This document shows, in pieces, positions 1-12,915 of a stretch of DNA of 64,000 nt. The DNA comes from Luscinia megarhynchos (lineage: Eukaryota; Chordata; Aves; Passeriformes; Turdidae). Position 1 is the stretch's first letter. Every line of letters begins with the position of its first letter. The DNA is taken from assembly GCA_034336665.1 (NCBI GenBank), contig CM067564.1:45444951-45508950 (forward strand), in the 5' to 3' direction. Below the pieces are notes generated by a model. That model made no database searches. It had not been told where the DNA came from and worked only from the letters and a program-made list of their open reading frames with translations. The position numbers and the translations under genes are program-made.

Positions 1-3000
1 GTTCCGGGCTGACTGGTTGTTTCATTTTTTTTTTCCCCCTTTCCCAGTATGATCAGCCTGATCTGTGTTGATCTGATTAAACAAGGAGCAGTGGTGTAAA
101 ATCAGGTATTAAAATGCAACTTCTGTCAGTTCTCCTCTTCAGGGAATGACAGCTCTGCCCGCTTCCACTGCTGGCTTGCAGCTGCAGTTTCAGGTTTTAC
201 AGCTCTGCTCCTCTCCTGATCATACAGATGGGGCTGGGTTGAGGAGGATCTGATCCCATTTCTGGCCTTGGGGATAATAAATGACTTCCACAGTGCTCCA
301 GGTTAGCTGCATCCATAATAATAGTATGCAAAAAACGTGGTCATATGCAGTGATTTTTTTGTTTAATGAGGGCCACAAGGCAGGGTGGGATGGGCTGCCT
401 TCAGTTTCCCACACAGACCTGAGGGATCCCATTTTGGACAAATACTGTGGAATATCCTGCAAATTTATTATGAAGGAAAAAATCTCATTATAAAACAATG
501 CTAATATGCATTTTTTTTAATGCTCCTGGCACTCAGCCATCCCTGTTGGAACCGGACCAGAGGCAGCAGCAATGTTTGGGAAGAAGGAAGGTGCTGTGCA
601 ATCACTTTTTAACTCTTGTAGCCAGACTTATAATTTCAAATAGAGCTCAGCAAAGCCACTTAGCTCTTCTTTGTTTTTCCAGGATACACAACCCTGCTGC
701 TGAAGGGAATAATGCCAAAAACCTTCTCACCATTGGTGAGAATAAACTGTTTCTTTTGTAGCTGCAGAGGGCAAAGGAAAGACCTCAGCTGGACTTTGGG
801 GCTTGCACAGAAAATGCAGTGGGGAAAGGGAGGCCACAAACACATGGATTTATGTCCTAAGAGAAGGGAGTATGAGAAGAGTTGCAACTTGTAGGTCAGC
901 ATCCATCACCTCCCAGTGCTGTGTCTCTCAGGCTACACTTGATAGTAAACTAAAAATGTCCAGGAGTTTACTCAGGCCAGATAAAGTCATTATTTGGATG
1001 TTTTAGCTCTGGCTTGTTCCTGCCCCAGGTCTCACACCACACCAAGGAGGGTGTGGACACAGCACAGAAGAGCTTGGCCCATTCTGGGCTCAGAAGATGG
1101 TTCAGGTGTCACTGTGTTGCCCTGTGGCCCCTTTTATTTGCTAGTAAGTTAAGAAGCATTTTCAAAGAAATCATCAAGTCCAGCAAGGGCAGTGTAAATT
1201 AAAGCTGACAGAGATGCAGTCACTTCTCCTGGCAGCATCCTTTCTTATCTCTCCAATCAATTTATCCCTTCAGCAAAACCCACATCTTCCTTGAGCACTG
1301 CTCAGCCTTGGAATAGCATCTCGAAAATCCTTTTCTGGGTGGTGATGGCTTTTGTTTTTGAAAAATCGCTGAGAAAGCCAAGGGAAAGCTGGGATTCCTC
1401 CTGACACCACTGACCATGTTTGCCATCAGGTGACATCACAGGAACACCATCCTCATCCCTGGGAAATCTGTCTTTTCATGAGTTAATCTCAGCCTGCCCC
1501 AGCCTCTTATCGCTCTCTGGCTCTGTGTGACATGTCAGACAGTGATCTTAGTATGATATAAAGACATAAAATGCTAAGCAGCTGAAGCAGCTGCTCGTGC
1601 ACCATTCAAAGAGCACACATACCCAATAAAACAGGCACTCACAGTGACTATAAATAGCTGGGAATAGCAGATAACTAATTATTTGAGTGTCAAAAAAAAC
1701 ACTAGGCAACTTCAAGTGACATAATGACACATGTCATGGATAATAATTCCCAGCCTGAGATGAGGCTGGAATTTAAAAGAACTGGAGGTTTCCTGGGTTT
1801 GTTAGAATGGTCAGTCTGGTTTTTCCCACTTCAGTGATAAATATTGGAGATGTTTCTCTTGCTGAATAATTAAATATTTCACTTTGAAGTCAAGAGGTTC
1901 AGTCAGGTAAATTGGCATCCCCAAAAAGAAACTGCACCTGGAGAGGGTGGTTCAGGAAGCCAAACTAAGTATTTATTGTATCTTTTGAGTTGTAGGAAAA
2001 GCTGTATTAACTTAAACTGCACAATAAATCTCTACAAAATAAAAACTGTTTAACATTTCTGCAGGATCTCATCTTTTCAATTTTCTGGTTTGCTATTTCT
2101 CTTCTTTCTATGTATTTCTTGATGTGAAAAGTGTGCTCACTCTGTACTCATTTTGTATTGCACCAAGCAGCATCACTGCCCAATTCTCACCATAATAAAG
2201 GATCATCATGAAATATAAAGAAAATATCAAATAATGCCAATACTGGTGGTTTTCTGCTTTCTCCTGAATTGGTTTTACTGAGCCTGCAGACAGACCTTCC
2301 TGTGAGCATCTCTATCCATAAACTTCCAGCATGTGGATGATAAAGTCACAGACTTCCAAATATTTGTGATGCAGTTTAAAATTTTTAAAATTTTTTAATA
2401 CACTGCTGAAAATTACTAGCCTGCAAAACCCAAAGGCAGTTGTTCTCTCCTTGATTTTCTTTTTCTTTTTTGTTTCTTTCTGCAGAAGATTGTTCAGACA
2501 TTTTTGTGCAGTGCAGTTACTCTGGTTCCTACCCCTATTTCCCAACCTGAAGGATTATTCAAAACACCAGAACATAGAAGCAGGTTGAGCCTGTGACCCA
2601 ACATGTTCAGAAACAGGAGGAAGACAGCACTGCTCTGGTATTAAATAGCAATTAAATCATCCACAAGCAATTAGCTGAACATATCTTCCTGGTGTTTTTG
2701 AAAGGGCCAGACAAAAATAAATAATTAACTAAATAAATGAGGGAAGTGCTGGGTGGAAAAGGATGAAGCTGCACCTGGCAGACCGAGAATAATCAAAACA
2801 GTGAGAATTACTAATTTTAGCACATTCAGAATTATTATTTGCAGAAGGATGAAGGGACTTCCAGAAGCCTGATCAGAGTTATGATTCTCATAACCTGCAG
2901 GTGTCTGAGGTCAGATCCCAAGATTGCTCCTCAGGAACCTGGGCACTGCTCCTGAGAAGGACCTGTGAAATCATCTTATCCAAATCTCATTAAATGCTCA

Positions 3001-4404
3001 GCTTCACATAGCTTCCTCTGCTCCCACCATTGGCTCTGTCTGATTTGTGCAAGGAAATTCCATTTATTTCACTGTACTCTGGATTGCAGCAGATCCTTGT
3101 GGTCATTAAAATTTGCTTCTTTCTTTCTTGCAAATGAGTATAAATTGGAGATTTTATGAAGTGATATGTTGATATGGTTGGACTTGCAGAAAACACAAGT
3201 TGGGTCTTTTGCCTAATTTGTAGAGATTTTATCTTTTTTATTTTCATTATTTATAGGCTCCTGATATTTTCCCACTGGAAGAATCCCACCTAAACCAAAT
3301 TCTGGCCAATTAATTATAACACTGATTTTCCTAATAACCTTTCACAAGCCTTTTTTATACAGTTAACACACCAGAATAAACCCATAGATCATAGAGTAAA
3401 ATTCACAAGTTAGAAGGATAAATCAGAGGGAGTTGTTTTGATACATCAAAACTTGGATGCATAAGGACAGTGAAATTATTACAGGTTTGGGTAATACCTG
3501 TGAGGTTTTGAAACTTTAACAGAAATTCAAATATTTTCTGCTACTTCAACATTCTTTGCTGCACTCCAGTCTGAGAGGACAAATATCTCAGGGCTTTTCT
3601 ACATGAGAAAACTGATGTCACAGAAGTGCTGTCCATTCTTTCAGTTTAATTGGGTTTAACTTTTGAAGCCTATAAAAAAGGTGAAGTCTCACCTGTCTGA
3701 GCTGAAGAGGATTTTTCTTGGAGACTAATGGTTTAGCTAGTCTAGGTTTGGGTGTTTCAGAAGGATTCTTGGCCTTAATGCCTGTGTAGTGCAGCTACCA
3801 CTGGTGTGGTGTCAGGAGAGGCTCTTGAGAGAGAAGCCTGTGTCAACAGAAGGTTTCAAGCAGGAGGAAACTCTTTGGTGAGTTTTCTGACACTGTGACA
3901 TCAGGTGGATATGTCACAACTGGAGTTAAGATTTGCAGAACCTTGTTGTGTCAGCCTTACCCTGGGAGCACCAGGAACAAGCAACTGTTCTTCTTTATAC
4001 AGCAGAAAAACTTCCTAAAGGAAGAAGAATCTTGTTAGCAATTCTTTTAGAAACGTCTCCACACTGTGTGGCTTCTGGAGGAGGGAATTGCATCAGGATT
4101 GTGCATCCTTCCCTGCTGAATTCAGCTGCAGAGATCCTTCTCCACAGATACCAGCTCAGTACAAATCATTTGTGCTGACAAGGTCTTTAATTGGGATGGC
4201 TCAGAAATGATAAACCAAGAGCCAGACGAAACATCCATTGCAAAAATCCATTGGTTTTGCACCCTGTGATTAAGAATTCCCATTCCCTGGTGCTTCTAGT
4301 GGGAAGCTGCCTGGTTGGCAAACTTTCCTACTCCATCAGAATACAAAACTTAAATCTGGGCAACTGCAAAAGGATCTTAAATTTCTGTATAGACTCCCTC
4401 AAGC
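1..4404. other. Unique non-coding sequence, no gene seen
   Basis: I see no coding exon, RNA gene or recognisable transposable element here. Open frames are all shorter than about 95 codons, occur on both strands and have no domain-like composition. The block around 1510-1740 is AT-rich with several TAATTA-like words and may be regulatory, but this is only an impression. Confidence 0.5.
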
Positions 4405-4437
4405 AAAAAACCACCAAAACAACCAAACAAACCAAAC
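4405..4437. repeat. A/C-rich low-complexity tract
   Basis: A short run built from AAAAC and CAAA words, seen directly. It is a simple low-complexity tract with no sign of function. Confidence 0.7.
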
Positions 4438-4499
4438 CTGAGAAATTCAACAGCATCAAATTATGAAGCAGAAGAGTGAAGCTAATTTGTACAAGATTG

Positions 4500-4860
4500 C
4501 CTATAAATCATATATTTTATAGATAAATATAATAGCTATGTATTGCATTATATTATATATATGTTTTTGTATGTACATATTATATATAAAACATGCATAT
4601 TACATACTTACTATGGTTTTTAATATATATTTATATGCTGATATATAATTATATGTTTTATTTATATTTATTTATACAGACTTTATATGTATACTTATAT
4701 ATGTATAAAAAGAGGGAGAAATATCTATATCCTAGATATATATGTATTTTTACAGGTCTAAAATATCAATGATTTACTGACCCTGTGTGACACATACATT
4801 CATGCATATATTACATGCATCTGTGTAATTACATGTATAACTAAATACATTTACAAACAA
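4500..4860. repeat. AT-rich block with alternating TATA words
   Basis: About 360 bases dominated by TATAT, TTTAT and ATATG words, with several TATATATA stretches (for example near 4550-4590 and 4620-4650). Base composition is clearly more AT-rich than the flanks. It could be a decayed AT microsatellite. No open frame or element boundary is visible. Confidence 0.75.
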
Positions 4861-7800
4861 TTTCAAGGTGTGTCTCTGCATGGCAGTGTACAATTTAAAG
4901 GTACAGGAATATTAGGCATTGATTTCTCCCAAGCTAACAGGATTTGTGGCTGGATCCCTGCATCTCAGCAGGATGATTTAGAGCCAGGGAGGGACCTCTC
5001 TGCATGACAATTTCCTGCCTGTTGGGAGGCATCAGCTCACAGTTTGGAATTCCTGTTAAAACCCTCAGGGTGGAATGTGCCCTTCTGGGTAACTTTGGCT
5101 GCAGATGCTCCAGGTGAATCCTTTGTAGGATAAGGAGAGATAACAGGGAGGGTGTGTTAAAATTCCTGATGAGGCATGAACTGAGCAGTCCTCACTGGGA
5201 AGGGATTCCCACTCAGACCAGTGGTTTTGCACAGTTTGATCACCCATGATCAATGATCAACGATCAATATCATCCAATATATAAAAGCATCCACAGATGG
5301 GTAGGCCACCCCTGTGCACTCTGAAAAATCACTGCTGGGGAAATTTCACTGCTTTCCTGCCTCTCTTTACTACATCTCTAATATAAACATGGCAGAACCC
5401 AGCCCAAAATTTTAATTGGGTTTCCAAGGGGCAAAAAATTATGTCAGTGTTTTTTGGGAATAGAGTTGAACTGTTCTCATGACAGTTGAGCTCTATGTTC
5501 CCTGTGCTGCAAAGAACCCTAAATTATTTTTCTTTGAAGGATAGAAAGTATAAGAAAGAATAGTTTGGTACTGAACAAGTCAGCATTGTGCAGAAAAAAC
5601 ACACCCAGGTGAAATTCATTGTAGAATAATTTGGTTTTTCACTTCTACCAGTCTTGTGGTGTTTTGAGGGGTCATCTCAAGCTAAAGCCTGAGTGATGGA
5701 GACCTCCCAGCTCCCATCTTCCAACTAGACCTCAGGGCAAATCAGCTGGCAAAGTCTCCTGAGCCATCACTCAAAATAAGTAATTTCTTATGATGTGGCC
5801 TCATCAGAATCACTTGACTGGAAGAAGGCAGGAGACCCCAGATGCTCAGTGTGCTCACTTCTGGCCACTTCTTAGAGTTTCTTTCCAACAACAAAGCACC
5901 AGAGAAGTTTTTAAAAGAAAAAAAACAAAATGAGAACAGCCTTGATGAGGATGATTTTTAGAATGTCTAAGTTACAAGCTCACACCTGGCACTCAGCTCT
6001 TCTCAGGAAGCAGCACTGCTGTTGCCCTCTCCAAGTGGCTCTGAGAGAGACACTCCCAGTGTTATTTTTGTGCTCCTCATCTGCCTGCAGAGAAGAAACG
6101 ACTCCTTGCCTTCCCTCCCACTCAGGGTCCTCGATTTTTGCATCAGAGATTTTGTGGTTTCTGTTATGAAGTGATGGCTTGAAGGCTGACTTTCAAAGCT
6201 TGCTTGCCTTCCAGTTTACTATTTATGTCTTCCTGGCTGCCACTCCAGATATCCAGGGCCAGTGCTCAGGTACCTAGCAGGTGGTTTTGGTGGTCAGAAT
6301 CTCCAATAAAGACCTCCTGGTTTGATCACACCTTTGATAAATCTGTGTCTTGTGTGGTAGGACAGCACAAAATACTTGTTTTTCCTTCCCTCAGTCTGCA
6401 CCATGAGCAGGCTGGAGAGGTAAATATGGAATATTACTCAATGGACACCACAGACAAAATTTCACTGGGTTGCTATTACACAGCCTGGCTCTAACTATAT
6501 GATAAAGAGGTATTTTAAAATTATTTACTATAAAAATGTATTTACTATAACTTTCATAACTCTCATCAAGATAAAGGTCATACCTAGAGAAATGGCACCT
6601 CCTAACACTCCAGGAAGAGGTTAAAATGAATAAAATCACTCAGCTTCTAGCAGTAATGAGGAGAAACTCTATTGCTTTTAAAGATCTAACCTTGGCACAA
6701 AGTTGATGTGAAGGAGGATCTATGCAGAATCTCCACCTCTGTTTTAAAACTTTTTAATGAGATACAGGAAATCTGAAGGAAGTCTCCAGCTGTCTCTGCT
6801 CAGACCAAGGCTCTGGACTTCAGGCAACAAGAGTCTGAGAAATTACCAGCTTGGGTCTTTCTCTGCCTGAATATTTGCAAGTTTTAGCTATTAGTTAAGA
6901 TAAAGACCATCTGTGGTCTCTACCAAATGCTAAATTTGTCCCTTAAGTCACTGTCATTATTACTATTAAAGAGCAGCCAGACTCTAATGCCTTTCTATGG
7001 GCTGCTAAAGAAAACATTTGACTTCTCATGGCTTTGAAGAGGATCACAGTGATTCACCTTAAGGAAAAAATCCTGATGAGAGCAGTTTTTAAGCTCTTAG
7101 GCTCATTCAGGCTCTAAAGATGACTTTTTTTGAAGGCTTTATGGCACTTATCTCCTGTTCAAATTACTGTTTTTGTTAGTGCACCATGGAAACCCCATTC
7201 CTGACCCAGAACTCACTGTGCTGTCATCACCTCAGCATTCCAGTCCTGGAATGGACACAGCAAAAGTTCTTCCACTCACAACATCTTAACTCCTAGGGAC
7301 CCACCTAACTTTGTACACCCAACCCATCCAATCTGGGCGTTTGTTCAGTCACCCAATCTCACTTTAGTTTGGGAGGAGAACAAATTATTTCCACAGCCTG
7401 GAGAATTCCCTCTCTGGGAGGGAGAATGGGTGTCTTGTAAATGCACTGATGCCAGCCCAGGCATGCAGTGAGTGCCTCACCCTGCTCCCCGTGTCACAGA
7501 CTCATGCTATCACCTAGATTAAGAAAAAACAGACATTAAAATGAAAAAGTTGGCCAAAGACTCCAATGCTGAGAAGTTTGTCCATGTGTCCCAAAAGACC
7601 TAAAGCTTGGAGGTTCTTTTCTATGGACAAAGGTGGAAATAACCCCCTACACTTCATCTCTGAATAACATCCCTTCATCTTTGTCCTTTGTTGCCACCCT
7701 GGATCTTCCCTAAACTTGCAGTGCTCACTCTGTTTTCCATGCTATCCCACCAGCATGTGATATAAAACATCTCTGCATGAGCTTACTTGATTCTGTGTTG

Positions 7801-9124
7801 CTCAAATTATGTGTTTCTTATGTTTTCCTAAAAGAAAATCTGCTGAACTGCTGACTCTTGTTGGGGTTGACCCTTTGAAATGTGTAATGTGGCTGCTTCT
7901 CTGCCCCTCTTACTTGACCTCCTGCAGAAACTCTGAGAGTTTCTGTGCAAGTTCTAAAGAACCTGGAAACCATCACTGCAATGTAGGTGGTTTCCCTTTT
8001 GCCTGTGCAAGTTTTCTAACATTATGTATGTGAGAGTGACCTTTAAATCATGGAGAGATTTCTGTTTTAAGCCACCTCTGTCTAAATGAATATTTCTGTC
8101 TCAGCAACAGAATTAAAATTGTCTCCTCCAAATGAAGTTCAAGACTTCTTCACTTAAAAAATTGTTGCTAAAACTGAGGCTCTGCTAAGAACCCACCATG
8201 GAATGTGTTAACAAATAAGGAGCATGGATGGTCAGACAAATCCCAATTTACCTCCAAGTTTAAATTTCTGTGCTCACAGGAGCAGGAGTATCACCTAAGG
8301 GAGTGGGCAGGGCTGGCAATTGGAGGGTTCTGCCATCACAGAACCTTTTCAGCTTCAGCACCAGTTCATAGCAGACTAGGATGACTACATGGCAACCTTG
8401 TGCTCCAAAAACAATTCTCACACTCCAAAAACAAATCCTTCTGAAAAAAATTTTTTTTTAAGATCATACTAGATTTGCTTCTGTACTCATACACTCAAGG
8501 GAGCAGAACCTGGTGAAATCTGGGGCTGGCACAAAAGGAATGGACAGGAATGGGCAGCTGAGGAGGGAAGGGAGGGGGAGAACTTGAGTTAGGCTGGTGT
8601 GAGGCTGCAGCCTCAGAGCACAATGTTTGGTGAGCCCAGTGGGCTGAGCAGGTTGACAGTCCCTGACACAGATATGTTTGTGTGTAGAGATCTTGCCTTA
8701 CCCAAAATCTCATTAACCCCCTGACCCAGGTAGGTCTTACTAAGATCTAACTCATTTTCCCCCTTCTCCTTCCATTATTACCCCCTCAAAAGTGTTTCAG
8801 TTTAATATCTTGCCTTTAAAACTACTGCTTCATTTTCCCTTCTGCCAACATATCACCTTCAGTGCAAAGGTGCTAAAGAAGATATATTTTCCCTGCAAAC
8901 TCTATATCTCAGCAATATGAGCTCTCATCAAGCAGAGATGCCATGCTGGGGAGGGGGTGTTGGGTTAGGATTTGATCTCTTTTAGTTGCACAAGGTGACC
9001 AGGACGATTTGTCTACATCCCTCTGCAGGGGTAGGAAGGTTTGGAGCCTGCAGTGAGGCTCAGTCATCTAAAAGTCATGAGTGTAAAGACAGCTTCTGTT
9101 ATTTATTTATGTTCATCTCTGACC
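4861..9124. other. Unique non-coding sequence, no gene seen
   Basis: No exon, RNA gene or transposable element is recognised. Small open frames lack recognisable domains. One very short tandem repeat is listed separately. Confidence 0.5.
5246..5266. repeat. Three tandem 7-mers (ATGATCA type)
   Basis: ATGATCA, ATGATCA and ACGATCA follow each other directly. The core TGATCA is palindromic. A further TGATCA lies just upstream at about 5238. Too short to assign a role. Confidence 0.7.
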
Positions 9125-9203
9125 AAAAAAAAAAAAAAAGTAAAAAAAAAGAAAAAAAAAATACAACAAAACAAAATAAAACAACAACAACAACAACCAA
9201 ACA
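9125..9203 (+). repeat. A-rich tract running into CAA repeats
   Basis: Runs of A interrupted by single G or T, then ACAAAA words, then a clean CAA run at about 9180-9196. CR1 elements do not end in poly-A, so this is not a CR1 tail. Upstream sequence (8986-9120) does not translate to anything recognisable, so a processed pseudogene is not supported. Simple low-complexity DNA is the safest reading. Confidence 0.75.
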
Positions 9204-9486
9204 TTTCCAAATCAGCACCTCTCACTGATTGCTGTTGGCCCTGGATGAAGTGGCTGCATTCCCTGTGCCAGTGGTTCCCAAACCTCTGAGCAACTACAGA
9301 TCTCCATGAACTCTACAACTTCCCCATGGTTCAGGCTCATTAGAACTGACAAGTTCTGCAAATTGCTGTGCTTAATTTGATTTTGCATAAAAGCTTCAGA
9401 CCACAAAGGGCAGTCCCCTGGACTATGGTTTGGACTGAAGTAATGACTTGCAGGTGAAGTTCTCCTGGAAGACAACTGTCTCTATT

Positions 9487-9612
9487 CCATGTACAAGTCA
9501 AAATGCAGGATTCTGCACTTGGGATGGAGAAATACCAGGCACAAGTGTAAACTGGGGGAGGAGTGGCAAGAGAGGAGCCATGCAGGGAGGGATCTGAGGT
9601 GCTGGTTGGCAC
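9487..9612 (+). mobile_element. CR1 LINE fragment, reverse transcriptase C-terminal part
   Basis: Read on the plus strand this piece encodes a peptide beginning MYKSKCRILHLGW and continuing to DLRCWLAP. It matches the familiar CR1 ORF2 segment around K-C-(R/K)-(I/V)-LHLG, the LG-x-x-W-x-E block and the DLGVLVD-type block, here altered to DLRCWLA. It lies in the C-terminal part of the reverse transcriptase of a non-LTR retrotransposon. Everything upstream is missing, and so are the rest of the ORF and the 3' UTR downstream. The fragment stops a few bases before a TTCTA array on its sense 3' side. It is a dead remnant with no function of its own. Confidence 0.85.
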
Positions 9613-9620
9613 CTCAGATA

Positions 9621-9835
9621 TTCTATTCTATTCTATTCTATTCTATTCTATTCTATTCTATTCTATTCTATTCTATTCTATTCTATTCTATTCTATTCTA
9701 TTCTATTCTATTCTATTCTATTCTATTCTATTCTATTCTATTCTATTCTATTCTATTCTATTCTATTCTATTCTATTCTATTCTATTCTAATCTATTCTA
9801 TTCTATTCTATTCTATTCTATTCTATTCTATTCTA
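9621..9835 (+). repeat. (TTCTA)43 pentanucleotide microsatellite
   Basis: Forty-three consecutive five-base units, with one variant unit (ATCTA at 9791-9795) and a degenerate TCCTA just after the end. The array follows a plus-strand CR1 fragment by about 8 bases. TTCTA is close to the CR1 3'-terminal octamer ATTCTATG, so growth from a CR1 tail is plausible. Two of its frames are stop-free and give spurious open frames of 96-100 codons. The exact copy number is likely polymorphic and may be affected by assembly. Confidence 0.98.
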
Positions 9836-9840
9836 TCCTA

Positions 9841-11500
9841 CATTTTAAATTAAGTCATTTAGAAAACATATTCTTATCTGTGCCTAAAACAGGCCTGTAA
9901 TTGCCCATGTCCCAACTTCCTCACTGGTGTAAGACAGGCTTGGCAGCATTTTGCACAACCTGCATCTCATGCTGTCACTGTTCTCTAACTGCCTCATCCC
10001 ACAATGTAAAGTGACAAACAAAAATCAAGATTTAAGTTTTTCTGTCAATTAGAAACTCCAGGTAGACAGAAAAGAAAAAACTAAAGCCTCTGTCTCAGAT
10101 GACTGAGAGGATATTGTTATTTTTATATCGCTCAATCATTCATGACTTGAGCTATAAAAAGTCCTAAATTCCTCATGGTCCCATATTGAGAGGGAAGTTA
10201 ATGCTTCATTAGCAGTAAAAGCTTCAGGTTATGTGAGTGAGTAACCTTTTGTTCAAACATGATGTCTGACATTTGCATAACTACGTCTATCTCTGAGTTA
10301 CTGAGATGATGTGACTCACCAAGCTCTTGTAAACAGATTTTTTTTCTTTCCTGCCTCCTCTCAATACCATACATTCTCACACTTTGCTTCCTCACAGCTG
10401 TCTGGTAGGGCAGTGACATTTTTAGGCTTCATCAGCCTTTCACATCAAAACAATCCCTCTCCTGTACCTGGCAGCTGTGCTGGAGATCAGAGAGCCCAAA
10501 GCAGGGATGCTTCACCCAGCTGAGCACCTGGGCTACGTGGGGTGTTCTGCAGAAACAGCAAGGCACAGAGGGAATCACCTTCCCATGCTTCCCAAAGATC
10601 TTTGCACCGGCCTTGGTTTCATTCAGTGGAAAGGTGACCTGCAAAATCCCTCCTATAACCTCCTCCTGTAATTACTTATGTGAGTTTACATGTAAAATTA
10701 TTATCAAGATTTTTTTAGCCTCAAGCCATCTCTGAGCTCTGCCCAGGAACAAAATAACCTTGGTGGAGCAATGGGAGGGCTGAGGTTCTTTTTTTAAGGT
10801 GGTGACTGGTTGTGTACAACATGATTAGTGCAATTTGAGGCTTGAAAATATTGGTAGAAAAATATGGCAGGAAAATATATTTCAGAAAATATAAATCTTC
10901 CATAAAATTACCTGCTCCCTCTTCAAACCAAGCAAAGACTGCTCAGAAACATCACTGTTTGAATGGGTAGGAACCAGTCTTTAATTAATATCTGTTCCAT
11001 TTCTGCTGTGGCTTTATTGGTGTATTCCAATTTAATTTCATTCATAATGTTTTTAAATATTTCTGGAATGCAATGTTTTTTTGGTATCTAAATCACTGCC
11101 TGTAGAAAACACCAGAGGGACTGGGACAGAAATGAATCTTCCCTGGTAACACCCCACCTCAGAATTAGGGATCAGGAAATATGTCTTTCTCCCTCCAGAA
11201 CCTTCCATTCATTTTGATTTTATGGCTTTTGGGTCTCTGTTCCCTGTCAGGGAGTTATCATTTGTTTGGTGAATCTCAGAATGGCCAGACCCAGGTCTAC
11301 TCTTATTTTTGTTTCTTTGTCTGTTTGTTTGGTTGGATTTTTTTCTCTGTTCCACTAAATTTGTCCAATGGAGGGAAGATCTTTCCTCAGAGAGGGGAAA
11401 ATGCATGTTTGGCAACTGGAAACTTGAAAACTGCTTTCTGCAAATGATGTTCCAGCAAGTGTTTGCAAACTATAGACAAGGCTTTCACTGAGTCTAATAA
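9841..11500. other. Unique non-coding sequence, no gene seen
   Basis: No coding or RNA feature and no transposable element is recognised between the TTCTA array and the next CR1 remnant. Confidence 0.5.
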
Positions 11501-11560
11501 AGAATCATAAAATCATTAATCATTGGAAAATACCTCTAAGATAATTTAATCTAAACATAT
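11501..11560 (-). mobile_element. CR1 LINE 3'-end relic
   Basis: The plus strand reads AGAATCATAAAATCATTAA, then TTGGAAAATACCTCTAAGAT. This is the reverse complement of a CR1 3' end: octamer-like tail, then the TTGGAAAAGACCTCTAAGAT type segment. The element is therefore on the minus strand with its 3' end at 11501. Similarity fades after about 60 bases. It is an old, diverged copy. Confidence 0.75.
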
Positions 11561-12889
11561 TTATTTACAACTCACAAGACAGTGTCAGCTCCCTTTACAC
11601 CACAGCTCCTGAGCATGATCTTTTTCTTAATTTCACATCCACACCAAAATCAGGATAAATCAGTTTCTAGCACATCCTCCATGACCCTTTCTTCCTCATG
11701 GGGTTCTTGTGGCCTTTGGATGTGACAATTCCTGTAATGTAGTGGTCACCCTTGGAACTCTCCAGTGCTGCCTGAGTAATTATTTCACTTTATCTCCATC
11801 CACACTGAGCTGCTTTGGGTCTCCATGGCAGTTCTACCTCCATGAGGCTGCACTGCCAGAGACACCCAGGGAAGCAAAGGAATCCTGGGGAGCTCCTAAG
11901 GATGGCTGCTCTGCAGAGAAAGATTTTGGGGCCACACAATGCATAAACCTTCACCCAGCTGAAAGCAGAAGGGCTTTGGGGCTTGCAGTTAACATTTGAG
12001 GATTGGGTGGATTCTGTCATGGAAGATGTTTGGGCACAAAGGAGTTGGTCAGGGAGATGTGAATAGACAGCCACCAGCCAGGCAGGGTGAGCTGGGAGTC
12101 TCCAGGGAGATTTGGATTCAGACAGGTTTTTTTTCCAGCATTTCAGCTGAGCTAAAAGCCCTCAAGGCCACAGGTATATCTTCAAGAGCCAGCCCTGCCT
12201 CCCTGTGCAGGTATCTCCAGTGGGACATAAAGACATCCCTGTCTGGAGCAAGGGCTGATCTACCAGAAAAAGGTCACTGCTTGTAATTGGCTGCTCAGTA
12301 GCAATCATCCATACATAGAAAACAAGTTTGCATATTTTTTTTCTGTCTATTAGCAAGCATTCCCAGTGACATGCTGGAAAATAGGCAGGAATCTAGTTCA
12401 GGCATCCTGTTAAAATGCTGTCAGCTGTGAGCTCTTTAACATTTTTCTCTTCAGGCATCCATAAATATTCAGTGTTCTTGTCCTGAAGGGCAGTTCTTTC
12501 AGACTTAAGGGTGCCTTGACATCCTTAAAATCTGAAATCCACAAAAAGTACTGGTGGAACTTTGTTTCTCCCAGACCCATGGAGAAAGTTCAAAGTGCAA
12601 GGTCCCCTGTTGCAGCAAACTCAGTTCCAGACTTAATGGGACTAGCACAAAGTAAAAGCAGGAACAAAAAAATACATTTCATGGCCACATTTGGGATGTG
12701 ACTACAGGAACATCTGAGCTGCCATGAAAAGGCAGGATCTGTCACACACTTTTTTCTCATTTCCTCTTTCTTGCTGCCAGCTCTTCTGTCTTCTTTCCTG
12801 CTCTGCCTCCCCTTTGTATTGAAGCTGTTGCTTATCAGAGTGCTCTGGTCCTGCTTAGCTTGTTGAACTGCATGGAAAACAGCTCATTA

Positions 12890-12915
12890 TCCCTTCTTTT
12901 TTGGAAGAAGGGATG
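12890..12915. repeat. Perfect 10-bp inverted repeat (hairpin)
   Basis: ATCCCTTCTT and AAGAAGGGAT are exact reverse complements separated by six bases (TTTTGG). A single-stranded copy could fold into a short stem-loop. No transcript context is visible, and such hairpins arise by chance at this scale. Confidence 0.6.

Noticed and set aside
9489..9853. Open frames of 100 and 96 codons with FYSIL repeats.
   Set aside because: The first half of the 100-codon frame is a CR1 reverse-transcriptase remnant and the rest is the TTCTA array.
12416..12470. Possible transposable-element edge near AGCTGTGAGCTCTTTAAC.
   Set aside because: It does not match any family I recognise and has no terminal repeats.
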